In this document: positions 54,525 to 63,149 of the stretch, piece after piece
Numbering within the stretch: position 1 is the first letter of the stretch
Layout: each line of letters starts with the position of its first letter
Position numbers and translations under genes: made by a program
Notes under the pieces: model-generated
Database searches by the model: none
What the model was told of the DNA's origin: nothing
What the model saw: only the letters and a program-made list of their open reading frames with translations
Assembly (NCBI RefSeq): GCF_900105325.1
Contig: NZ_FNSU01000001.1
Span: 1,116,001-1,180,000, forward strand
Source of the DNA: Pseudomonas marginalis
GTDB taxonomy: Bacteria; Pseudomonadota; Gammaproteobacteria; Pseudomonadales; Pseudomonadaceae
DNA: 64,000 bases
Reading direction: 5' to 3'

Positions 54525-55172
54525 TTAACTTAGTATCAGCCTCTCGTTGGTGCAGCTAGGATTAGGAAACGTAAACTCCGACGCGAAATTCAGAATCGTT
54601 GTGGGTGAATATTGCTCTAGTGCTTGTCTGGACATAAATCCACTCAGAACTGCGCAGGTATTGATGCCGAGCGAGTGTCCTGTATTTACGTCTTTTCCGG
54701 TGTCGCCAATCATCCAGTCGGATACTGATATATTTGATACTTGCTTGCTGATCAGAGATTCTTTCGAGTCATACTGCCCGGTGACTATAGCTTTTTTAAA
54801 ATACTGCAGCAGCTTCAGCTCCTCCAGTTGAATCAACGCTTCTCTCTCAAACTGACGTGCGGTACAGATATAGAGGTCTGCTTGCGTTGAAAGTGTTTTT
54901 AGTGTGCGTTCTATGTTGGGGAATGGTTTGTCTAGTGCAAGATAATCTGGTGTCTCTATAAGGTTCATCCATTTGTCTGTAAAAATATCTATATTTGTAT
55001 GTGTATACATCAGCTTTTTTGCAAGGATGTCTTGGTTGCTAAAACGTGCGTGCTTCAAACTCCAGTACTCATCAAAGGTTAGCTGAGATGAGCTGGCTAG
55101 CGCTTGGAATAGATTGTAGAGCCGATATTTTGAGTCTATTAGGGTCCCGTCAAGATCAAAAAAAATGTTCAT
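54525..55172 (-). CDS. HAD-superfamily hydrolase of the ATP-grasp cassette
   Basis: A 215-residue HAD phosphatase-like protein. Motif I is FFDLDGTLIDSK (Asp6 and Asp8), motif II is the T of CTARQ, motif III probably the Lys of SKESLISK, and motif IV is MIGDTGKDVNTG. A helical cap lies at about 20-80. The ATG overlaps the epimerase stop by four bases, so it is the third gene of a coupled operon. Composition is AT-rich with many ATA/TTA codons, unlike the core genome. Its substrate is unknown; by context a phosphorylated sugar or intermediate made by its two partners. Confidence 0.82.
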   Translation of the reverse strand: MNIFFDLDGTLIDSKYRLYNLFQALASSSQLTFDEYWSLKHARFSNQDILAKKLMYTHTNIDIFTDKWMNLIETPDYLALDKPFPNIERTLKTLSTQADLYICTARQFEREALIQLEELKLLQYFKKAIVTGQYDSKESLISKQVSNISVSDWMIGDTGKDVNTGHSLGINTCAVLSGFMSRQALEQYSPTTILNFASEFTFPNPSCTNERLILS

Positions 55173-56065
55173 TTGATCGCCTCGAAGTACTCGATTTCTG
55201 ACTTTAATCCTAGTTCAAAATCTGTTTCTGTTGCCAGTAGGTATTTTTTTATGAGCGTTGTATCGAAAATAAAATCTCTTGTGGCGGCGCTGGATGATTT
55301 TTGCTTCACTTGTACGTCTCGGCCGCTTATCGATATCAGTTGATATAGCAGGTTTTTTATTGAGACGGTATGCCCCCCCACAATGTTTATTATATCAACG
55401 CGCTCGGCCAGCTCGACGCTGGCTAGTATTGCTGATACAACATCATCTATGTAAATGAAGCTTCGTAGCTCTGATCCGTCACCATAGAGTTCTACTTCTT
55501 CGCCAGCTAAGATTCTGCCAATAGTCTTGGGCAAGAATTTTTGATACTGCTCCTCTCCGGGGCCGTACACATGACCGATTCTGAGTGTGTGACTGTTTAT
55601 GGACTTTTGCTGAGCATAGTTTGCTATGATCTGTTCACAATAAAGTTTTGACCAACCATAAAGCGTACTTGGGCCGGTTACCGAGCTTTCTGATATTGGC
55701 GTTGTATTTTTGTATACGTCCAGTGTGCTGGTAAAAATTATTTTGCTTAGTTTTTTGAAATCAATTGATAGCAGGTTGTTGGTGAACGCTACGTTGCTGT
55801 TGCATTCATTAATAGCATTTGCAGTCGCTGCGGACTTGGGTGTGTAGGCGCCTGCGTGAATGATGACGTCAACGTCTTGGATGCGTTCAATTTCTGCGTT
55901 GGTTAGGCCAAGGTCCTGCTGATGATTTTTAAATGTAATGCTTGTCTCATTGAGATTGGGTGTTGCAGTCAGCGCAATAACGTTGCCGACGCCCCATTTT
56001 TTTATAGCTGCTTTCATTAGGTTCTTGCCGATGAACCCTGATGCTCCAGTAATCAGCAGTTTCAT
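55169..56065 (-). CDS. NAD-dependent epimerase/dehydratase of the ATP-grasp cassette
   Basis: A 298-residue extended short-chain dehydrogenase. The NAD motif is ITGASGFIGKN, the active-site Thr/Ser is in IFTSTLDVY, and Tyr/Lys in YGWSKLYCEQ. RIGHVYGPGE and GDGSELRSFIYIDDVV are typical of nucleotide-sugar epimerases and reductases. The exact reaction cannot be read. It is coupled to both neighbours by four-base overlaps (55169-55172 and 56062-56065). AT-rich codon use indicates acquisition together with them. Confidence 0.85.
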   Translation of the reverse strand: MKLLITGASGFIGKNLMKAAIKKWGVGNVIALTATPNLNETSITFKNHQQDLGLTNAEIERIQDVDVIIHAGAYTPKSAATANAINECNSNVAFTNNLLSIDFKKLSKIIFTSTLDVYKNTTPISESSVTGPSTLYGWSKLYCEQIIANYAQQKSINSHTLRIGHVYGPGEEQYQKFLPKTIGRILAGEEVELYGDGSELRSFIYIDDVVSAILASVELAERVDIINIVGGHTVSIKNLLYQLISISGRDVQVKQKSSSAATRDFIFDTTLIKKYLLATETDFELGLKSEIEYFEAIK

Positions 56066-57129
56066 GGGAATATAATCCCATTGTCAATTTCACTGGCCGT
56101 TGTCAGTTTCGGCGGGGTGTCCATGCCTCTCAACCACATCAATTCATTTGGCAGAGGGTTGATGGTTTTATTGAGTGTCGGGAATTCATTATATAGTGCA
56201 ATGTCCTTGAATATTTTCGGCATGTTCAGTCCGGCTTCTGTGAAAAACTGCACTGTCGTAAAAAATCTGGAAATATTTATTTCCGTAGGGTTTGGCGTGC
56301 CCGATTTGTCGTAGGCCATATCTACGCCGAATATTCCATGGGGCTTTTTCGATACGGCTTTAACTGACTGTATAGCGATTTCTGTGGCTTCGTTGTTTTC
56401 ACAGGTTACACCGACTTTCGTCACGCCAGTCACCCCGGAGATACTTCTGTTTCCGTGTGTCCAGGCTCTGCGCTCACGCGACTGAGCTACTACAAGCTCT
56501 CCTTCGTGCCAGATGGACAGCCAAGTGATTGTGCTGGGTGTTAGCATTTGCGCAGCAATGAAATCGCCCCAGCCGTTATAGTGGTCTATCCACGATTTGG
56601 CGAGCATGAAGTCATTTGTTGGAATTGCGCCTTTTCCGCCACCGCCGATGGATGAGGCGCGTAACCATATTTTTCCATCGTCTCCAGCCAATGTGCTGAA
56701 TGCTTCCTCTAAGTCAGAGACGTTATTGATCATCTTGTTGCTTGGTACTGGAACTCCTGCGGCTTTGAACGCAAGATAAGACTTGTATTTATGGACGCAC
56801 GTATCAATAACCTCGTGGTCCGGCATAAACAAGCGTGTGCCTGTGGCCAGAATTTCATCTCTCATCAGGGATGCATGATAGATTTCCAGGTCATTCTGGA
56901 AATGTACCAAGTCGGGTTTTTCCTGGTTTAAAATGTTAAGCAGCGCATTTTTGTATTCAGGTGTATTGGCGTATGGGATATATAGTTTTTTACTGGCGTT
57001 GGATAACACAAGATCTGAGGGTTCTGATCCCATTCCAATAATTGTTTCTTTTTTATCATCCTGTTGCAGTGATTTGATCACACCTTCCGAGGGGGCCCCG
57101 CCAGCACCTGCTATCAATATTTTTGACAT
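56062..57129 (-). CDS. ATP-grasp enzyme (carbamoyl-phosphate-synthase-like)
   Basis: A 355-residue protein. The N-terminal pre-ATP-grasp Rossmann part begins KILIAGAGGAPSEGVIKSL. The ATP-grasp part has the lid lysine (YKSYLAFKAAGVPVP), a glycine-rich SIGGGGKGA loop, and metal-binding PTEINISRFF near the end. The family ligates a carboxylate to an amine or thiol through an acyl phosphate; the substrate is not evident. It is the first gene of the three-gene reverse operon. GAACTCCTT on the plus strand after the start codon complement gives AAGGAG as ribosome site. Similar ATP-grasp proteins occur in other surface-polysaccharide loci. Confidence 0.82.
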   Translation of the reverse strand: MSKILIAGAGGAPSEGVIKSLQQDDKKETIIGMGSEPSDLVLSNASKKLYIPYANTPEYKNALLNILNQEKPDLVHFQNDLEIYHASLMRDEILATGTRLFMPDHEVIDTCVHKYKSYLAFKAAGVPVPSNKMINNVSDLEEAFSTLAGDDGKIWLRASSIGGGGKGAIPTNDFMLAKSWIDHYNGWGDFIAAQMLTPSTITWLSIWHEGELVVAQSRERRAWTHGNRSISGVTGVTKVGVTCENNEATEIAIQSVKAVSKKPHGIFGVDMAYDKSGTPNPTEINISRFFTTVQFFTEAGLNMPKIFKDIALYNEFPTLNKTINPLPNELMWLRGMDTPPKLTTASEIDNGIIFP

Positions 57130-57421
57130 TGTGAACTCCTTTGTCCTCTAGGGCCTGTCGTCTTTATGCCCTGGTTTGAATTTAGTGTGTATTCTTCAGT
57201 TGAAAATCTTAAGTCGACTGCGTTTTTTTAAAAAAGGCAGGCTATCGGCTATCGCGTGCTTTTGAGTATTGACGTTTAGCTGGGTATGTTTCTGTGGGCA
57301 GTGTAGGCAACATTAAAATACCTTGTAACCTAATTGATTTTGACACGTTGATCTTATCATCTACGGGTAAAGAGCAGCTCAGGAGTAGCTGTTTCATTTC
57401 TGTACACCAAGGAGTTTTGCC

Positions 57422-57745
57422 ATGATTCAACGTTTCATTCTGCCGTTTGCGACGTTTTGTGTGTTGGGCATGAGCGGGGTTGCTGTAGCGGCCGCTGAGG
57501 TTCAACCCTCCAAGTCCGAGCGGGCGGCGACTAGCTCAGGCACATTAACCAAGCTTAATCTAAACACCGCCGAAGCCCCAACCTTAACCACCCAACTCAC
57601 CGGTATCGGCGAAGCCAATGCCTAGGCCAATGTCGCTTACCGTGAGGCCAATGGCCCCTTTAACTCGGTGGATGAAATACTGGAGGTGAAGGATATCGGC
57701 AAGTCGTTGCTGGATAAAAATCGCGACAAGTTTACCGTCAATTAA
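57422..57745 (+). pseudogene. ComEA-like helix-hairpin-helix protein, interrupted by a stop codon
   Basis: The 108-codon frame has a signal peptide (MIQRFILPFATFCVLGMSGVAVA) and a helix-hairpin-helix region: KLNLNTAEAPTLTTQLTGIG, then a TAG at 57623-57625, then the frame resumes as ANVAYREANGPFNSVDEILE and ends DKNRDKFTVN. It is a paralogue of the intact gene at 60575, which has a sense codon at that place. AAGGAG stands before the ATG. A degenerate copy of the stem-loop found before the intact comEA precedes it (about 57367-57396). Confidence 0.85.
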
Positions 57746-57793
57746 CCCGCAGCAGGAGACTGCAAAGTCCGGGTTACGGCCCTTGCATGAGGT

Positions 57794-58591
57794 CTAGGCT
57801 CTGTACGAAAAATACCGTCTCAAACACCGCATGGCGCAAGCCAGTGAGGCCATCGCCTCATAACTTTTCGCGAGCTTGTCGACGCGCGTGACGATGCGGC
57901 GGTTCTCCTTTAGCCAGCCGAACATGCGCTCAATAATGTTGCTCTGTCGGTATTTGGGGCGATCAAACAGTCTCGGCAAGCCCGGCTTGGGTTTGCGCTT
58001 CATGCTGCGCAGTGGGATTACCGGCTGCATCCGATATCGGTCGCAGTAGCGACGCAGAGCTTCGGCGTCATAGCCCTTGTCGGCCAGCAGCCATCGGCAG
58101 CGTTTACGGGGACGACCGCGCAAGCTTGGGATGTAAGCCTCATCCAACAGCGGCTGGGCATAAGCGATGTCGCTGGCTTGCCCGCCCGACAGTAGAAAGC
58201 GCAGCGGCACACCATTGGCATCGCACAGCATGTGAATCTTCGTCGTCAGGCCGCCCCGGCTTCGTCCGAGGGCATGGTCTTGCGGTTCTTCAGGCCCCCT
58301 TTTTTCCCAGCACCAGAAGAGGCCCCGGTTGCACTTACCGCTGTGGAGTCGATCATCCAAGTCTCCAGATCGATTAACCCTTGCTCGTTCAATCTGATGT
58401 GAAGCCGTTTGAGCATCTGGCCTAAAGCAGGTTTCGCCAGCCTGGACGCCGTTAGGGGCTGGATGAGGGATTTTAAGCACTGGTATAACCACGAGCACCG
58501 GAATAGCCGAATCCGGTTCGTCACGCCAGCAGAGCGTCAGCGCGGGGTGGATCATCAGATCCTCGCTCGACGGCATGAACTGTAAGAGCAA
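57794..58591 (-). mobile_element. IS5-family transposase remnant, two-frame
   Basis: The C-terminal DDE part is in one frame: GRSRGGLTTKIHMLCDANGV, LLADKGYDAEAL (second Asp) and IERMFGWLKENRR (Glu), ending RRYFSYRA. The first Asp (LETWMIDSTAV) is in another frame (58246-58524). IS427-group IS5 elements do use programmed frameshifting, so this join may be natural. The usual N-terminal region before RLHIRLNEQGL is not recognisable. A likely terminal sequence, GGCTCTGTACGAAAA, is at 57798, but I find no counterpart up to 58804, so the element seems truncated. An 8-base inverted pair, CCGTCTCA at 57815 and TGAGACGG at 58754, may be chance. Confidence 0.75.
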
Positions 58592-58804
58592 GCCCGGGAG
58601 AAAAGCCCGGAACGTTAGTCTGGAGAGACACGAAACTGGTTGCCTATGGGCACGGTGCTGTTGAACCCGGATCGGGATGAGCAGGTCGAGAAAAGAGCGG
58701 CATAGTAAGGCGGTGACGCGACGACTACCTTGAAAAACGCCGCGGTGTCAGTATGAGACGGACTAAAGTAAGCAGCAACGCAGTACCTTAGAGATAAAAA
58801 AACA
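58592..58804. other. Spacer between IS5 remnant and wbpL
   Basis: 213 bases with no recognisable gene. It includes the short hairpin CCCGGGAGAAAAGCCCGG-like stretch near 58598 and no clear IS end. The wbpL promoter or ribosome site must lie at its right; the only purine-rich run is GAGATAAAAAAACA just before the start. Confidence 0.4.
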
Positions 58805-59830
58805 ATGACTTATTGGTGGCTGGGCGTCGTTATTGCTCTTTTGTCGCATCTGTTGACCGCGTTGCTGCGGCGGTACGCTGTTGCTAACAGCATCATTGAT
58901 ATTCCCATTGCCCGTAGTTCCCACTCCGTACCCACACCCAGGGGGGGAGGGGTAGCTATTGCGGTCTCCTTCCTTTTAGCGTTGTCTTTGCTCGGATGGA
59001 CTCAGGCGGTTTCATTTCAGACCTTGATTGCAACTGGAGGAGCGGGGGCGTTGATCGCGATAATTGGCTTCATGGACGACCTTAGGCATATCGCCGCCCG
59101 GTGGCGTCTATTGGGTCACTTTACGGCCTCGGGGTGGGCGCTATACTGGCTGGGTGGTCTGCCAGAGCTAGTGCTCTTTGGAGTAACGGTAAACTTAGGT
59201 TGGGCTGGGAAGGGGGTTGCTGTTTTCTATTTGGTCTGGATGCTGAATTTATACAATTTCATGGACGGAATTGACGGAATTGCCAGCGTGGAAGCCATTT
59301 GCGCCTGCTTGGGTATGTGCCTGCTATACGCGTTGAGCGGTAAGCCGGGCTTAGTCTTACTGCCGCTAATACTGGCAATGGCAGTAACAGGCTTTCTATG
59401 TTGGAACCTGCTACCTGCTCGTATATTCATGGGAGACTCCGGCAGTGGATTCATCGGAATCGTCCTGGGTATTTTTTCAATCCAGGCTGCTTGGACATCC
59501 TCTCAGTTGCTATGGGCGTGGTTGATTCTGTTGGGTGTATTCATCGTAGATGCAACCTTTACGTTGATCCGCCGTCTCGTGCGGGGCGACAAGGTATACC
59601 AGGCTCATCGTAGTCACGCATATCAATTTGCCTCTCGGCGCTACGGCAGCCATTTACCAGTAACGCTTGCTGTTGCAGGTCTAAACCTGTTCTGGTTGTT
59701 GCCGGTTGCAATGTGCGTGGTCATGCTAGGATTGGATGGCGCTGTGGGTGTGGTGATTGCTTATGTGCCATTGGTTGCGCTGGCGCTCAAGTTTCATGCG
59801 GGCGAACTGGAAAAGGCTGACACCAAGTAA
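58805..59830 (+). CDS. wbpL: WbpL-type polyprenyl-phosphate HexNAc-1-phosphate transferase
   Basis: A 341-residue polytopic (about 10-11 segments) initiating transferase of the MraY/WecA family. Conserved loops are SSHSVPTPRGGG, GFMDDLRHI, NLYNFMDGIDGIA and FMGDSGSGFIG. HRSHAYQFASRRYGSH is the cytoplasmic HxH-type loop. In P. aeruginosa, WbpL starts both O-specific antigen and common polysaccharide chains. Here it is intact although its usual partner wbpM just downstream is wrecked, so it may be kept for the common polysaccharide or for a second chain. Confidence 0.93.
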   Translation: MTYWWLGVVIALLSHLLTALLRRYAVANSIIDIPIARSSHSVPTPRGGGVAIAVSFLLALSLLGWTQAVSFQTLIATGGAGALIAIIGFMDDLRHIAARWRLLGHFTASGWALYWLGGLPELVLFGVTVNLGWAGKGVAVFYLVWMLNLYNFMDGIDGIASVEAICACLGMCLLYALSGKPGLVLLPLILAMAVTGFLCWNLLPARIFMGDSGSGFIGIVLGIFSIQAAWTSSQLLWAWLILLGVFIVDATFTLIRRLVRGDKVYQAHRSHAYQFASRRYGSHLPVTLAVAGLNLFWLLPVAMCVVMLGLDGAVGVVIAYVPLVALALKFHAGELEKADTK

Positions 59831-59901
59831 GGCAGTATCTGATCGTGCAATCATAAAATACAGGAATGGTTACGGTTTTTTTGCGGCGCCTTTGTTGGGA
59901 C

Positions 59902-60464
59902 GCTACAGGTACGCAAGAAATCCTGCTGGAGATTACTCCCTTCAACCGACGTCTCCGCCGGGAAACTCTCACCTTTTTGGAGGGGACGCCTCTGCACGTG
60001 CAGAGTGTCCCCAGATTCCTGGAGCTGGGCGGTAGGCGGGTGAAAAAATAGACGATAGGTTCAACATCTCCCGCGTTAACAAAAAGCGCTTCACCACCAT
60101 GGTTCGCGTCGGTAGTGTATTGGGCTCCTCCGGTTCGGTCATTCCGCTATTCCACAAGCAGATCAAATTCGGAGGGCCGTTGACGGTCACTCACCCCAAA
60201 ATCACCCGCTACTTCATGACCATTCCCGAAGCCGCACAGTTGGTTGTCCAAGCCGTTTCGATGGGGCAGGGCGGTGATGTGTTCGTGCTTGATATAGGCG
60301 AGCGTGTGGAAATCATTGAGCTCGCCGAAAAAATGACCCACCTCTCCGGCCTAAGCGTTCACTCCGACAAAAATCCCCACGGCGAAATCGCCATCGAATT
60401 CACCGGCCTGCGTCCCGGCGAAATTGTCGACTGGATCTACCAGCAACGACGCTTGGAACCGTGA
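59902..60464 (+). pseudogene. wbpM: Gutted second wbpM
   Basis: Two pieces align to the intact WbpM (51605). The first, ATGTQEILL...LEGTPLHVQSVPRFLEL up to the stop at 60051, corresponds to ATGAEEILL...LESFPLHVRSVPGFMDL. The second, from about 60079 (KKRFTTMVRVGSVLGSSGSV) to FTGLRPGE, matches the C-terminal third. All of the catalytic domain between is deleted, and after RPGE the frame jumps to IVDWIYQQR near the protein end, a second deletion. The N-terminal membrane part is missing. It lies between wbpL and comEA, where wbpM normally stands in Pseudomonas. Confidence 0.88.
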
Positions 60465-60520
60465 TTTAACACTCTGTTACTCAAGCATTTTTGACGAATC
60501 TCCAACATCACCTAAGTTTG

Positions 60521-60546
60521 AAAAGCAGCTTCGGAAAGCTGTTTTT
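60521..60546 (+). terminator. Terminator between the wbpM remnant and comEA
   Basis: AAAAGCAGCTT and AAGCTGTTTTT form a stem around a short CGGA loop with a T tract. It originally ended the wbpM transcript. A decayed version lies at about 57367-57396 before the comEA pseudogene. Confidence 0.75.
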
Positions 60547-60574
60547 CTCTCAACGATGTCATGGAGCGTCACCA

Positions 60575-60907
60575 ATGCAAAACACCTACCTCACCTCCCT
60601 AATCTTCGCCTTCCTCACGACCCTCTCAGTCACCACCACCGCAGCCCCGTCCATCAAACCCGAAGCTCCAACCCCTATCACCGCCCAGATGACCAAGGTC
60701 GAGCAGTCCACCAAGGTCAACCTGAACACCGCCGATGCCGAGACCCTGCGTCGTGACCTCTTCGGTATCGGTGCCGCTAAAGCCCAGGCGATCATCGCCT
60801 ATCGCGAAAGCAATGGTCCGTTCACGGCGGTGGATGAGTTGTTGGAAGTGAAGGGGATTGGCAAGGCGCTGCTGGAGAAGAATCGCGATAGGCTGGCCAT
60901 CAACTGA
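60575..60907 (+). CDS. ComEA-like helix-hairpin-helix DNA-binding protein
   Basis: A 110-residue exported protein. The signal peptide is MQNTYLTSLIFAFLTTLSVTT (cut near TAA). The C-terminal 60 residues form two helix-hairpin-helix units: VNLNTADAETLRRDLFGIGA and VDELLEVKGIGKALLEKN. ComEA proteins bind incoming DNA in the periplasm during competence, but short Pseudomonas members are untested. I start at the ATG at 60575 with GGAG upstream. It is the standard gene after wbpM in Pseudomonas; here a pseudogene copy lies 3 kb upstream. Confidence 0.88.
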   Translation: MQNTYLTSLIFAFLTTLSVTTTAAPSIKPEAPTPITAQMTKVEQSTKVNLNTADAETLRRDLFGIGAAKAQAIIAYRESNGPFTAVDELLEVKGIGKALLEKNRDRLAIN

Positions 60908-60924
60908 TTCATCCAGGAGGCCGG

Positions 60925-61503
60925 TCATTGATCGGCCTTTTTGCCCTCCGGGTTCTGCGTTTTCAGGCGTTCGCGCACCACGGCCATGATCTGTCTTGCC
61001 AATTGAGGGTCTTCAACACTCCTGGCCAGTACCAATGCGCCCACCAGTGTCGACATCATCACCAGGCTCTTTGCATCGCAACGCTCCTCTCCCAATGCCG
61101 TTTCTATTTGCTTGAGCCTTGCGTTGAGTACCTGGTCTGTAGTCGCACTGGGCTGGCCTCGGAGCCCCAGTTCTGAACACATCGTTGGCAGCGGGCAGCC
61201 TTGGTCCGGGGAGGCCAGGTGCCATTCCGACAGGTAACTGTCGATAAACGCGCCCAGCGGCTGCTCCTGGCTGAACAGCATGTCGCAATGGGCGTCCAGG
61301 TCTGCGGCGGCCGCCTGCAGGGCTGTTTCCACCAGTTCGTCCTTGGATTTGAAATGCGCGTAAAAGCCGCCATGGGTCAGGTTCAACGCTTTCATCAGTG
61401 GCTGTAGGCCGGTGGCGTCGATGCCATCGCGGCGAAAGCGCGCAGAGGCTTCCGTGATGATGCGTTGGTGGGTCTGGGCTTTGTGGTTTTGTGAATAACG
61501 CAT
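60925..61503 (-). CDS. TetR/AcrR-family transcriptional regulator
   Basis: A 192-residue repressor-type protein. The N-terminal helix-turn-helix covers about 10-55 (RIITEASARFRRDGIDATGL, then LTHGGFYAHFKSKDEL). The rest is an all-helical ligand domain of the group with one conserved Cys (CPLPTMCSELG), resembling NemR/AcuR-like regulators that sense reactive compounds. The ATG at 61503 is chosen for GAGG upstream and family length. No target gene is adjacent in the same direction; the divergent neighbour is a GntR regulator 131 bases away. Convergent with comEA. Confidence 0.87.
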   Translation of the reverse strand: MRYSQNHKAQTHQRIITEASARFRRDGIDATGLQPLMKALNLTHGGFYAHFKSKDELVETALQAAAADLDAHCDMLFSQEQPLGAFIDSYLSEWHLASPDQGCPLPTMCSELGLRGQPSATTDQVLNARLKQIETALGEERCDAKSLVMMSTLVGALVLARSVEDPQLARQIMAVVRERLKTQNPEGKKADQ

Positions 61504-61586
61504 GGGGCAGCCTCGGTTACAGGCGGGCATTTTAACCAACTTGATCTTTTTTACACACTCGTCGGCAATCAGGGCGTTGGCATGAA

Positions 61587-61622
61587 ATGTGATTACATCT
61601 AGACGGAAGATTGTTCAACAAT
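61587..61622 (+). promoter_or_regulatory. Candidate GntR autoregulatory operators
   Basis: ATGT-GATT-ACAT (61587-61598) and ATTGTT-C-AACAAT (61610-61622) are inverted repeats just upstream of the GntR start at 61635. The second overlaps the expected start of transcription or leader. The position suggests autoregulation. Confidence 0.45.
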
Positions 61623-61634
61623 CGTGAGGTGGTC

Positions 61635-62279
61635 ATGACGCTCAGTTTGTCTTTAGCCGACCAGATTGCCCTGGAGCTGCGTGCCGACATCATTGCGGGG
61701 CGGTTATTGCCAGGCATGGCATTGGTCGAGGTGGATCTGGTCAAGGCCTACAGTGCGTCGCGCAATACGATTCGCGAAGCCTTGCACCGTCTGGGGCAGG
61801 AGGGGTTGACCCGTTATGTGCGTAACAAGGGCGTCATGGTGCGGCGGTTGGAGCGGGAGGAAGTCCGCGATCTGTTTGTAGTCCGCCGTACCCTGGAGTT
61901 GCAGGCCATCGCCGGAAGCGATGCCTTGACGCACGAGCAATCCGAACGCCTGCAAAACGCCATTGACGCCACCACCCTGGCCCGTGAGCGCGAGGATTGG
62001 CGTGCGGTGGCCACCCACAGTTTGCTGTTCCATCAGCACATCGTCGGGTTGATGGGCAGCCCGTTGTTCGATGAGTTTTTTGCCCAGGTCATCGCCCAGT
62101 TGCGCCTGGTGTTTTGCGCCGCGCCTGATGAGCAACGTTTCCAGTCGCCCTGGCTGGAGCGTGACCGTGAGATTTATCAATGGCTGGTCGAGCAGGACAA
62201 ACCGGCGGCAGGGGAGGCGATGAGCCTGTACCTGGATGATTCGGAACGCCTGTCCTTGGCCCTGTTTACCCACCCCTGA
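61635..62279 (+). CDS. GntR-family regulator, FCD (FadR-like) branch
   Basis: A 214-residue regulator. The winged helix-turn-helix covers about 5-75 (ALVEVDLVKAYSASRNTIRE, LTRYVRNKGVMVRRL), followed by an all-helical FCD ligand domain with metal-type residues (HSLLFHQHIV, HQ...). The start at 61635 has GAGGTGG before it. It is followed 15 bases later by the DUF1989 gene, which it probably controls. The effector is unknown. Confidence 0.88.
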   Translation: MTLSLSLADQIALELRADIIAGRLLPGMALVEVDLVKAYSASRNTIREALHRLGQEGLTRYVRNKGVMVRRLEREEVRDLFVVRRTLELQAIAGSDALTHEQSERLQNAIDATTLAREREDWRAVATHSLLFHQHIVGLMGSPLFDEFFAQVIAQLRLVFCAAPDEQRFQSPWLERDREIYQWLVEQDKPAAGEAMSLYLDDSERLSLALFTHP

Positions 62280-62294
62280 TCGAGGATCTGCATC

Positions 62295-63143
62295 ATGTAC
62301 AAAGACTATCCGGCCGCTTATCAGGTCAGCAAGGGTTCGGCGTTGCAGGTCGACGCGGCATTTTACGAGCGCATTCGTGACCGAAAAGATCAGCGCAGCT
62401 TGATCGAGCAGTTCGAGGTACCGATTCGCACGGGCAGGGCGTGGAAGGTGCCCGCCGGGCATGTGTTTCGTGTTACCACGCCCGTGGGCCCGCAGGTGGG
62501 GGACTTCAATGTGTGGAACGCCAATGACCCCCGCGAACGTCTTTGGGCTGCACGTACCCGTCAGTTGCAGGGGGCGCATGTGAGCACTCATGACCGGCTA
62601 TGGTCGAATCTGCCATTTCTAAGGCCACTGGTTACCATCACCGATGACAGCCTGGCCAGTTACGGCATCGATGAGCACGGCGGGCGTCTGCATGACTTGC
62701 TGGGGACGCGGTGCGATCCCTATGTGAACCGCATGCTCACCGGCGAGGACTTCCATCACCATTGCCACTCCAACCTGACTCGCGCGGTATTACCCCACGG
62801 GCTGACGGAATTCGACGTGCATGACGTGCTGAATATTTTCCAGTGTACGGGCCTCAATCACGACGACATGTATTTCATGAAAGCCTGCCCGGCGCAGAAG
62901 GGCGATTACCTGGAGTTCTTTGCCGAGATTGATTTGCTCTGCGCGCTGTCGACGTGCCCGGGCGGGGATTTGTCGCTGCCGATGTGGGGGCCGGATGCGC
63001 AGGATCCGCTGACGGTGTGCCGTCCGTTGGGGGTTGAGATCTATCGGCTGGAGGACGAGTTGCTGGACGGCTGGAGCCAGCCGGAGCGTGCTGCCTATAA
63101 AGGGCAGCACGGGTTGCAGATTGCCAAGGCGGATTGGGAGTAA
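62295..63143 (+). CDS. DUF1989 / urea-carboxylase-associated family protein
   Basis: A 282-residue cytosolic protein of the DUF1989 family. Conserved features seen are GDFNVWNANDPRE, the HDLLGTRCDPYVN region with conserved Cys, HHHCHSNLTRA, and ALSTCPGGD near the end. Family members occur beside urea carboxylase and include the carboxyguanidine deiminase subunits, so a role in breakdown of a small nitrogen compound is plausible but unproven. GAGG precedes the ATG. It forms an operon with the GntR gene. The nearby ethanolamine-type permease may be functionally linked. Confidence 0.85.
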   Translation: MYKDYPAAYQVSKGSALQVDAAFYERIRDRKDQRSLIEQFEVPIRTGRAWKVPAGHVFRVTTPVGPQVGDFNVWNANDPRERLWAARTRQLQGAHVSTHDRLWSNLPFLRPLVTITDDSLASYGIDEHGGRLHDLLGTRCDPYVNRMLTGEDFHHHCHSNLTRAVLPHGLTEFDVHDVLNIFQCTGLNHDDMYFMKACPAQKGDYLEFFAEIDLLCALSTCPGGDLSLPMWGPDAQDPLTVCRPLGVEIYRLEDELLDGWSQPERAAYKGQHGLQIAKADWE

Positions 63144-63149
63144 GCGGTC

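Noticed and set aside
57130..57421. A small gene in the gap before the comEA pseudogene
   Set aside because: The only open frames are short, on the reverse strand and overlap the degenerate stem-loop; none has a ribosome site.
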